Source of the DNA: Ignavibacteria bacterium
GTDB lineage: Bacteria > Bacteroidota > Ignavibacteria > Tepidaquicellales > Tepidaquicellaceae
NCBI GenBank assembly: GCA_016709315.1
Contig: JADJMZ010000008.1
Coordinates: forward strand, 1-64,000
Length of the DNA: 64,000 nucleotides
Direction: 5' to 3'
The position numbers and the translations under genes are program-made. The notes beneath the pieces were generated by a model. It did not search any database. It was not told the DNA's origin and saw only the letters and a list, made by a program, of their open reading frames with translations. Shown here piece by piece: positions 54,752-62,617 of the stretch. Numbering within the stretch: position 1 is the first letter of the stretch; the number at the start of each line of letters is the position of its first letter.

Positions 54752-56554
54752 ATGCATAAAACACTTATCGCTTTATTATTTCTTATTCTTTCAAACAATT
54801 TATTATATTCCCAGACTGTAACCGAAAAGGAAATATTCACTCTTGCTTATAATGGCAGTGCTGATCCCTATTCATTTATTTATGATGATAAAACAGGACA
54901 GTATTCTTATCTGTATTACATCGAAGGGGAAAAGAACTGTTTTCTTATCTGTAATGATTTCGTTTCGGAAAAATACGAATACATAAATATTTTCGAGACA
55001 AGGACAGATTCGAAAGGCAACAGATATACTGTTGCAGGTAATTACGCTTTGAATTACGGTACTGATAATAATTTCCTTTTGCTGAATGGAAAAGAAGTTT
55101 TGAATTTTGAATACATAGAAAGTTATTCTTCGTTCATCAACAAAGATGACGAATATGTTTTTGTTTATAAAAAACTCGGAGACTTTTATATAGGAAGATA
55201 CAGTCCGGATAAAGGTTTGAGTTCGTCAGGCGGTTATGAACTTGTAAGAACGGTTTATAAAGATACGATCAATTACAATAAAGAAGAAGGTGATGCTGAA
55301 AGATCTTCTGTTGATTATTTTTACAAAGATGATAACGGCGAAAGATGTTTCATTGCAGTCAAAGACGGCAAGGTAAATCTTGTATTTGAAACAAAAGAGA
55401 TTAAAACAAATTACACCGACATCAATGATGCCAGTTTAACTGTAAACAGAAATAATGAACTTAGTTACGTAGCAAAAAAGAAAGGAAGATTCTATGAAAG
55501 CACCGGCAATGAATTAGTGGTTTCAGGAAACAAAGAATACAAAACATTTCCTGCCGTTTACCCGCCTGTAAGATTTAAAAGTAATAACGAACCTGTTTAT
55601 TATGCATCAGATTCTCTTGGAGAAAATAATTATGATTTTTATGTTGTCACAGGGAATGAAAGGCAGAAGATCCGCGAGAGGAATTCTGACTCTAAAAAGA
55701 AGATCCGATTCGGACTCGGAATTTCAGATTTAAGAATTAATGATAACGGAGACATAACTTATCTTGGACTGGATGAATTGATGATACCCGCTGTTAAAAA
55801 ATATCAGGACGAAGAAGTTTATGATGAATATCTTACAAAAACATATTTTGTAAACAACGGCAATGCAACTGAACTCGGATATAATTTAGGGTTGATCAAA
55901 TTCACCAAAGACGGGAACTTGCTTTATTCCGGAATAGAGAATGCTAAAAAGAAAAAGTATATGCTGATAGAGAGTAATGGAATTTCAAAGATAATTCTAA
56001 GCGATAAAAACAAATTCGATCAGATAGTAGATTACGGTTACACACCATTTGGTGAGATATATTATGCAGGACAGAATTATGAAGTTCCGGAAAAGAATAA
56101 GAAATCCGAATCAAGTCTTTACATCGGGAACAGACTTATCGGAAAGTACGATTACTTTTTATGGCAGTCAACCGGAAGTAATTCTTCGGTAATAAAATTT
56201 GATTCAAAAAATAATTTTGCTTTTGTCACAGAAAGCCCTCTTGATTCAATGAGTTATTATGACAGAATTTATCTTAACGGAGAGCCGCTCCCCTTCCCTG
56301 AGACTGTAACGAATGGCGATAAAAGATTTTCCATGATTTCAGGACTTATGTTTTCCGGTAACGGCAAGTTGTTTTACATAGGTGACATAAAAACGGAACC
56401 TTATAAAACTTCAAAGGAAGTTTTTATAGATAACAGGTCAACCGGGAATGTTTATGAATCTGCAGGAGAGATCAGTTATGATCCTTCTGATGATAAATTA
56501 ACTTTCTACGCTTCAAGAGAAAAAAAATTATTTCTTGTTACTGTGAAGTTTTAA
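54752..56554 (+). CDS. Exported protein of unknown function, beta-rich
   Basis: 600 aa with a signal peptide (MHKTLIALLFLILSNNLLYSQ). The remainder is rich in short strands with recurring D-x-K-x-x-F/Y and Y-I-G-x-x-Y patterns; WD40-like or other beta-propeller repeats are plausible but I cannot assign a family. No T9SS motif at the C-terminus (ending KKLFLVTVKF). ATG start. It converges on comEC, with only 20 nt between stops. Aromatic and charged residues are unusually common. Confidence 0.6.
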   Translation: MHKTLIALLFLILSNNLLYSQTVTEKEIFTLAYNGSADPYSFIYDDKTGQYSYLYYIEGEKNCFLICNDFVSEKYEYINIFETRTDSKGNRYTVAGNYALNYGTDNNFLLLNGKEVLNFEYIESYSSFINKDDEYVFVYKKLGDFYIGRYSPDKGLSSSGGYELVRTVYKDTINYNKEEGDAERSSVDYFYKDDNGERCFIAVKDGKVNLVFETKEIKTNYTDINDASLTVNRNNELSYVAKKKGRFYESTGNELVVSGNKEYKTFPAVYPPVRFKSNNEPVYYASDSLGENNYDFYVVTGNERQKIRERNSDSKKKIRFGLGISDLRINDNGDITYLGLDELMIPAVKKYQDEEVYDEYLTKTYFVNNGNATELGYNLGLIKFTKDGNLLYSGIENAKKKKYMLIESNGISKIILSDKNKFDQIVDYGYTPFGEIYYAGQNYEVPEKNKKSESSLYIGNRLIGKYDYFLWQSTGSNSSVIKFDSKNNFAFVTESPLDSMSYYDRIYLNGEPLPFPETVTNGDKRFSMISGLMFSGNGKLFYIGDIKTEPYKTSKEVFIDNRSTGNVYESAGEISYDPSDDKLTFYASREKKLFLVTVKF

Positions 56555-56574
56555 TTATCCTGCGGGATAAAATA

Positions 56575-57330
56575 TTACTTCCAATTTATTACATTTACCG
56601 AATCACCGTTAGATTCAAGTATGACAGCTCCTTCCCGATCTGTGCGGTGGATTTCCGTTCCTGTTATTTTGAATCTGTTAAGTACTATATCCGACGGGTG
56701 ATTAAATTTATTAAACTTCCCGCAGGAGATTACGGCAAGTTCGGGACGGTTCTTAAGTACAAAAGGAATTGTTGAAGATGTAATGCTTCCGTGATGAGCC
56801 ACTTTAAGCACATCTGTTTTTAGAAATTCTGAATAGTTATCATACAAAAATCTTTCTGCTTCTTTTTCAATATCTCCTGAAAAGAATATTTCATTATCCC
56901 TGTACTTCAGAATAAATGCAATGGAACCGTTGTTAAGATTGTCATCAGATGTTTCTCCTGATTCATTCACAAATTTTTTATCAGGAAAAAGGAAATACAT
57001 TCTTAAGTCTTTAAATTCATCATTCATATATCCTGACCTTATGATCTCACTCTGAACATTCTTAATCTTTATCAGACTATCCATTGAAAGTGTGTAAGGA
57101 GTTTCAGTCTTCTGACCGCTGAGGTAAATTTTTCCTACTTCATAATTTTTGAGCAGATAATTAAGTCCGCCTGTATGATCGTTGTGCAGATGGGTTATGA
57201 TAATAAGATCTATCCTGTTAATTCCCTGTCTTATCAGGTAAGGACTGATAGTCCTCTCCCCGCTGTTATATTTATCCGTAATAACTCCGCAGTCAACGAG
57301 TATTGTTTTATCATCAGGAGTCTGAATCAA
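56575..57330 (-). CDS. comEC: ComEC C-terminal metallo-beta-lactamase-fold part, frameshifted from the N-terminal part
   Basis: MBL-fold domain: HLHNDHTGG (THLHNDH) is the metal motif, followed by GSITS. Read alone it starts at a TTG inside the conserved D-I-G-Q-G-D-C-A-L-I segment. That segment is complete only if one G is added (CAGGAGAC read as CAGGGAGAC), so this is the second half of one gene rather than a free protein. In ComEC the domain degrades the non-transported DNA strand or processes it during uptake. Confidence 0.75.
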   Translation of the reverse strand: MIQTPDDKTILVDCGVITDKYNSGERTISPYLIRQGINRIDLIIITHLHNDHTGGLNYLLKNYEVGKIYLSGQKTETPYTLSMDSLIKIKNVQSEIIRSGYMNDEFKDLRMYFLFPDKKFVNESGETSDDNLNNGSIAFILKYRDNEIFFSGDIEKEAERFLYDNYSEFLKTDVLKVAHHGSITSSTIPFVLKNRPELAVISCGKFNKFNHPSDIVLNRFKITGTEIHRTDREGAVILESNGDSVNVINWK

Positions 57331-57367
57331 TGCGCAGTCTCCTGCCCGATGTCAAGAAAAGTCACTC

Positions 57368-59002
57368 TTAGATTCTTTTGAAATCATGACTTATTAGAAG
57401 ACAGGACGAGACTGTGAAAATGAAAATTACAAATCTGAAATAAAATTGTCTCAGACTTTCGGAGGTTAATATAAAAATTAATAAGAAATAATATGCGAAG
57501 ATCGTAATTGCCGAGAAACCTGAAACATTAATGCTGGCGTATTTTACAGATGAACACCATTTAATAAACAATAACTGAAAGCTCAGGAGAATATTGTTTG
57601 TTCCGGCTATTATAGAAGAAAAGTAATCAGAGAATATTCCTGTAATTATCTGAAAGAATCCTATTGCAAGAGATAAATTTGCCAGAGGAACTGCAATAAC
57701 ATTTGCAATCAGTGATATTACCGACACTTTCCCGAAATAGTCTGCAGTCAAAGGTATTGTGCCGATCTGCGCTGCGAGTGTGGTGAAGAAAAGCACGGAG
57801 ATATTCTGCACATATTTCTTTTCATTGATATTCCATTCGCTGATTTTGTGAATGAAAATTTTTTCAAATAAATTATAAATAAAGACCATTGATATTACTG
57901 CGCTGTATGAAAGTATAAAGCCGGCATCAAATAACTGTTTGGAATTAAGAATAAGAATTATCAATGCGGATGTTCCGATAATATTATAAAAATTTATCCT
58001 CCTTTCGCTGACTGAAGCTATCAGAATCAGTATTCCCATTATAGTAGCTCTTACAATTGAAGGAGTGCTTCCCGTAAATACACAATAGAAGACAAGGACG
58101 ATAATTGTAATTACAGATCTGTACTTCAGATTCAGTCTGAACAGAGATAATACCACCGTCAGTGAAATTATTATATAAGCTACATTGAGTCCGGAAACTG
58201 CAATGAGGTGCATGACTCCGGCATCAATAAAAGCTTTTTTCATTTCATTGGAAATATCTCCCTTCTCTCCTGTAACCAGACCTTTGAGATAAGACGACTC
58301 ATCGTGATCATAGAATCTTCCAATATTTTCTAACGCAAACTCTTTGCAGGGAAATATTATTTTCTGATAAAGGAAACTCAGATTGCCCCGTGAAATTACT
58401 TTAACATTTTCATAACCTGATACATAAAACATTTTATATATCTCTTGTAGTTCAAGATATTTTCTGTAATCGAATTCTCCCGGATTACGCCTTCCCGGCG
58501 CTTCAAGAAGTTTACCTCTGAGAGCGATATTATCACCGGCTTTAAGCACCGGAGGCGCTGAAACGGATTTGCTGTAAGTATTCCTGCTGACAGTAACTGC
58601 TATAATTCCTTCCGCAAATATTGTATCCTTTCCGGTAAATATCTCACCTGTCCTGAGTAACAGCTTTACGGAGATACTGTCGTAATCAGGAATTTCAGAT
58701 ATCACACCGGTAAGAATTATATTTGATTTCCTTTTTGTATCAGGCAGATATTTTACGGAGTTTTCCGGCAAAATAAAAAAATCAATGTTTGCTTTAAGTA
58801 TTCCGAAAACAATAATGATCATAAAACAGCACACTGATGAAACGGGAGAATTTAATTTGCGGAAATAAACCGAGACAGCTATTAAAAAACAGATTGTTAA
58901 AATCAAAACAAGAAGACTGAAGTTGATAACAGAACCTGTAAGAATGCCTGCTATCAGCAAAACAGCAAATTTGAACGAAGGTATGTTTCTTAGTTGTCTC
59001 AT
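57368..59002 (-). CDS. comEC: ComEC/Rec2 DNA-uptake channel, N-terminal part
   Basis: 544 aa: ComEC competence domain (VMHLIAVSGLN motif at about 263-273) with about ten membrane helices and an N-terminal OB-like region (residues 80-180). It forms the inner-membrane channel for single-stranded DNA. The frame ends HDFKRI*. The next frame then reads KNLRVTFLDIGQ, the ComEC link to the MBL domain, if one A is added. With both one-base corrections the gene spans 56575-59002 (809 codons). ATG start. Confidence 0.85.
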   Translation of the reverse strand: MRQLRNIPSFKFAVLLIAGILTGSVINFSLLVLILTICFLIAVSVYFRKLNSPVSSVCCFMIIIVFGILKANIDFFILPENSVKYLPDTKRKSNIILTGVISEIPDYDSISVKLLLRTGEIFTGKDTIFAEGIIAVTVSRNTYSKSVSAPPVLKAGDNIALRGKLLEAPGRRNPGEFDYRKYLELQEIYKMFYVSGYENVKVISRGNLSFLYQKIIFPCKEFALENIGRFYDHDESSYLKGLVTGEKGDISNEMKKAFIDAGVMHLIAVSGLNVAYIIISLTVVLSLFRLNLKYRSVITIIVLVFYCVFTGSTPSIVRATIMGILILIASVSERRINFYNIIGTSALIILILNSKQLFDAGFILSYSAVISMVFIYNLFEKIFIHKISEWNINEKKYVQNISVLFFTTLAAQIGTIPLTADYFGKVSVISLIANVIAVPLANLSLAIGFFQIITGIFSDYFSSIIAGTNNILLSFQLLFIKWCSSVKYASINVSGFSAITIFAYYFLLIFILTSESLRQFYFRFVIFIFTVSSCLLISHDFKRI

Positions 59003-59183
59003 GAATAAATATTTTAATCGGATATATGACTGTTTCTGAATGAAATATAAAAATCAGTAAGAATATTAATCTGTATAAATAACGATGCAAACTATGATTC
59101 CATAAATAAATTATCACAATATAAATTCATATAACTTACAACTTCGACTTTTATTAACCGTCTGATTTTCATAATTTAAATAC

Positions 59184-60488
59184 ATGAATCCTGTAGAAAT
59201 AATTAAACTCAAAAGAAATAATTTTCCGCTTTCAAAACTCCAGATTGAATATTTCATCGAAGGATATCTGAGCGGAGAAGTGACGGAATATCAGATGTCG
59301 GCTTTTCTTATGGCGGTTTATTTTAATGATATGAATGAAGAGGAAACTTTTCATCTTACTGAAATAATGCTGCACAGCGGCGAGACCATTGACCTTAGCT
59401 TTCTTGATCTTCCGAAAGTTGATAAACATTCCACCGGCGGAGTGGGAGACAAGACTTCGCTGATTCTTGCGCCGCTTGTTGCATCCTGCGGCATTGCAGT
59501 TCCGATGATATCAGGGAGAGGTCTGGGACATACGGGAGGAACTTTAGACAAGCTCGAATCTATTCCGGGATTCAATGTGAATTATTCAATTAAGGATTTC
59601 AAAAGAATTATCTCGGAGACCGGCGTTGTTCTTATCGGACAGACATCCGAACTCGCACCTGCAGACAAAAGAATTTACGCTTTGAGAGATGTGACCGCTA
59701 CTGTCGAATGCATTCCGCTTATTACTTCAAGTATCATGAGCAAAAAACTCGCTGAAGGAGCTGACGGGATTGTGTTTGATGTTAAGATTGGCAACGGCGC
59801 GAATCTACCGGATAAAGATAAATCAATTGAACTCGCGAAAAAACTTATATCAACTTCCAAAAAATTCGGTAAGAAAGCAATTGCCGTTCTCAGCGACATG
59901 GAGCAGCCGCTCGGAAATAAAATCGGCAACTGGCTTGAAGTGGAAGAATGCATTGAAATAATGAACGGCGCAATTATTCCGGATTTGTATAAACTCAACA
60001 ATGTTTTATCGGGAGCTATGATTTATCTCGGAGGCAAAGCGAACAGCATTTCCGAAGGAGAAAAGATCGCCGGAGAAAAGCTGATGGACAAAAGCGCTTA
60101 CAAAAAATTTCTGGAAATTGTGAGAGTTCAGAACGGTGATGAAGCATATATAAAAGACTGGGCAAATTATAAAAGACCAAAATTTAAAAAAGATATAGTT
60201 GCTGATGAAGATGGATTCATATCTGAAATGACTGCCGTAGATTTCGGATATTCCGCAATTGAGCTGGGCTGCGGGAGAAAAAAAGTTGATGACAGTATAG
60301 ATTATCTTTCCGGAATTATACTTCATAAGAAAAAAGGTAATGAGGTAAGGAAAGGTGATTTAATTTGCGAACTTTTCGCGGAAAATGAGCAGAAGCTTTT
60401 TTCTGGTGAAAAAAGATTAAAAGGAGCAGTAAAAATTTCAAAGAATAAAACAGATTCAGTAAATCTCATAATTGATATTCTTGATTAA
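59184..60488 (+). CDS. Pyrimidine-nucleoside (thymidine) phosphorylase
   Basis: 434-aa enzyme that phosphorolyses thymidine/uridine/deoxyuridine to base and (deoxy)ribose-1-phosphate. The signature KVDKHSTGGVGDKTSL (about residues 77-92) and SGRGLGHTGGTLDKLE are the phosphate and nucleoside sites. Both DeoA and Pdp share them and cannot be separated by eye. ATG start. The thermonuclease gene overlaps its end by 17 nt, so the two are cotranscribed: nuclease and salvage enzyme could jointly recycle external DNA (inference). Confidence 0.93.
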   Translation: MNPVEIIKLKRNNFPLSKLQIEYFIEGYLSGEVTEYQMSAFLMAVYFNDMNEEETFHLTEIMLHSGETIDLSFLDLPKVDKHSTGGVGDKTSLILAPLVASCGIAVPMISGRGLGHTGGTLDKLESIPGFNVNYSIKDFKRIISETGVVLIGQTSELAPADKRIYALRDVTATVECIPLITSSIMSKKLAEGADGIVFDVKIGNGANLPDKDKSIELAKKLISTSKKFGKKAIAVLSDMEQPLGNKIGNWLEVEECIEIMNGAIIPDLYKLNNVLSGAMIYLGGKANSISEGEKIAGEKLMDKSAYKKFLEIVRVQNGDEAYIKDWANYKRPKFKKDIVADEDGFISEMTAVDFGYSAIELGCGRKKVDDSIDYLSGIILHKKKGNEVRKGDLICELFAENEQKLFSGEKRLKGAVKISKNKTDSVNLIIDILD

Positions 60489-61068
60489 TTTTACAATCAG
60501 AAATTGTTTTGTGAGTATCTGTTTCATTTTGTCATTAATAATTTCAGGAATCTCCTGTGAGTTTAATGAAAGAACTGAAAACAAAAATGAAATTCCCGGT
60601 ATTGAGAAAAAGGAAATTACAAACGGGTATATTATTGTCGCTAAAGTCATTGACGGCGATACTTTCAAAATGTCAGACGGAAGCAAGGTGAGACTGATCG
60701 GGATTGATACTCCGGAAAAGTATGATTCTGATAAACTTGACAGAGAGTCGGACATGACCGGAAGAGATAAAGAGACTATTAAAAAATTAGGAGAAGCAGC
60801 TTCAGAATATGTAAGAAAACTTGTGGAAGGTAAAAGAGTAACTCTTGTAAGAGAGTCCGGTTATGAAGATAAGGATAAGTACAACCGGTTACTAAGATAT
60901 GTATATCTTGAAGACGGGACATTTGTAAATGCCAGAATCATCGAAGATGGTTATGCAAACGTTTATAATGCAGCTCAAGTATCAAAGATAAAAGAATTCA
61001 AAAGACTTGAAAGAGAAGCCAGAGAAAACAAGCGCGGACTCTGGGGAGAGGTAAATGGGCTGAGATAG
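60472..61068 (+). CDS. Exported thermonuclease-family (SNase) lipoprotein
   Basis: 198 aa, signal segment followed by lipobox IISGISC, so probably a lipoprotein. The OB-fold nuclease domain runs about 50-190: VIDGDTFKMSDGSKVRLIGI, then DTPEKYD, then RVTLVRE and the YVYLEDGTFVNARIIEDGYA segment. Catalytic arginines are in KVRLIG and LVRE. TTG start overlapping the phosphorylase end; a GTG at 60511 is also possible. It would degrade extracellular nucleic acid. Confidence 0.85.
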   Translation: MIFLINFTIRNCFVSICFILSLIISGISCEFNERTENKNEIPGIEKKEITNGYIIVAKVIDGDTFKMSDGSKVRLIGIDTPEKYDSDKLDRESDMTGRDKETIKKLGEAASEYVRKLVEGKRVTLVRESGYEDKDKYNRLLRYVYLEDGTFVNARIIEDGYANVYNAAQVSKIKEFKRLEREARENKRGLWGEVNGLR

Positions 61069-61149
61069 TAAATTTGTTTTTGTAATTAATCAATCTTTCA
61101 AAACTGTTCAAATCAATTTCAACGCGTATTAAATAAATTCAAATTAATA

Positions 61150-61212
61150 TCTGAAGTTACGCAAGAATCAGTTTTTCTATTTAAAACCACACCCAAACCT
61201 CTTCCTTACTAC
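61150..61212. repeat. Half copy of the GC-rich palindromic repeat family
   Basis: In the 500-nt gap 61069-61568. GAAGTTACGCAAGAATCAG, then CCACACCCAAACCTCTTCC match, with divergence, the reverse complement of the right half of the 9.5 kb element. The other half is missing; a second palindromic repeat begins directly next to it. Confidence 0.4.
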
Positions 61213-61436
61213 AAAGAGTGTATCAAAAATGTCATTCTCGCGAATGCGGGGGTACCCTCTGGGTCATCCATTGCAGTTTTCGTAAAATGTCCTTTAATGA
61301 TTGAAGACCAATTAATCGTCATTCCGGCATTTACCAATTTCTAGGTACCAACACAATATTGATTGATTTAATCGAATGCATTTGGATGACCCATTCTTTA
61401 GGCGCATTCGGGGAATGACAAGGTTTGACAGCCTGT
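61213..61436. repeat. REP-like palindrome (GTCATTC...GAATGAC)
   Basis: Inverted repeat about 220 bp long: GTCATTCTCGCGAATGCG (61231-61248) and, reversed, CGCATTCGGGGAATGAC (61403-61419), each extended inward by GGGTCATCCA / TGGATGACCC and outward by weaker matches. Same family as the hairpin at 13366-13397. No ORF. The remaining gap to 61568 is AT-rich, likely the promoter of the esterase gene. Confidence 0.6.
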
Positions 61437-61568
61437 AAATACAATTAAAATCGATTTGAATAGAGTTAAAAGTACACAGCTCCATTTCGAATTTTCAACT
61501 TATAATTTAATTCTGAAATAAGTATTTTAAAAATTAAATAAATTTATAAATAATTATCTTATATCAGA

Positions 61569-62301
61569 ATGAAAAGAGAGATCTCCAGGTTATACAGTCC
61601 TACATTAAATAAAGAAATGGATATAGTCGCTTACGGTGATTACGGATTTGCGCTATTGCTTTTCCCAACTGCCGCTGCAGATTTTCTGGAATACGAAAGA
61701 TTTCAGATGATCGAAACACTTACACCTTATATAGATGCCGGCAAATGCAAGATATATTCTATTAACAGCATTAATAATGAAAGCTGGCTTAATGATGAAA
61801 TGAATCCATACGACAAAGCGGTCAGGCATCAGCAGTTCAATGATTATGTTGTAAATGAAGTTGTCCCGTTTATTTATAATGACTGTAACGGAGAAGTTCC
61901 TGTCATTACCTGCGGTGCATCACTCGGCGCTCTTCATTGCGCAAATCTTTTTTTCAAAAGACCTGATGTATTTGCAGGCACAATAGCAATGAGCGGTTCA
62001 TATGATCTGAGCGATTATTCAAAAGGATATTTTGACGAAACATGTTACTTCAATTCTCCAATACATTATCTGCCTAATCTTAACGATGAAACGATTCTTA
62101 AATAAAATGAGGAACAGCAATCACATTCACATTATGACAGGTCAGGGAAATTATGAAAAGCCGGAATCTTCAAGGACAATTTCGGAGATACTGAATTCGA
62201 AGAATGTTCCGCATAATCTTGAAGTCTGGGGACATGACGTTCCTCATGACTGGCCAACGTGGAGAAAAATGATACCTTATATACTTGAGACGAAGTTTTA
62301 A
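61569..62301 (+). pseudogene. Esterase-family alpha/beta hydrolase, frameshifted near 62095
   Basis: N-terminal frame (178 aa to 62105) has the serine nucleophile G-A-S118-L-G in ITCGASLGALHC, then GTIAMSGSYDLS, typical of putative esterases. It stops at ETILK. The next frame continues smoothly with NKMRNSNHIHIMTGQGNYE and ends after H-D-V-P-H-D-W-P-T-W, the usual catalytic-histidine segment. Removing one base near 62095-62103 (CTTAAATAAAATG) would give a 243-aa enzyme. The N-terminal product alone lacks the catalytic histidine. Confidence 0.78.
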
Positions 62302-62337
62302 ATTTATAATTGTTTAAAAGAAATAAAATTAACTACT

Positions 62338-62490
62338 CAAGTTGTCGCTTAATTTTTAAAGTTTTTTTTCGCCACGAATTTCACGAATTTACACTAATTG
62401 TTTTAAAAATGTATTTTCAGATTCGTGCAAATTAGTGAAATTAGTGGCAATATCTTGTTTTCAATCTTGGAGCAGTCAACTTAAGTTAAG
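62338..62490. repeat. MITE-like element copy B (CACGAATT palindrome)
   Basis: In the 316-nt gap 62302-62617. Reverse-complement homologue of copy A at 45371-45512: GCCACGAATTTCACGAATTT, then GATTCGTGCAAATTAGTG and GTGAAATTAGTGGC, with ends CAAGTTGTCGCTT and AGCAGTCAACTTAAGTT. The ends are diverged compared with copy A. The following 62490-62580 contains TTTTGCAAAAGACTTTTTCC and TTTGTGTCTTTGAG segments resembling the flanks of other repeats. Confidence 0.65.
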
Positions 62491-62617
62491 TACTTAGTTT
62501 TGCAAAAGACTTTTTCCCCGGTTGTAATTTATAACAAATTAAGATTCTTATTTCTTTGTGTCTTTGAGTCTTGGTGGTAAACAATAAAATGTATAATTTT
62601 TATAACGGAGATATTAT

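Noticed and set aside
56552..56569. Terminator between converging genes at 56.56 kb
   Set aside because: TTATCC/GGGATAA gives only a 6-bp stem and no U run; too weak to report.
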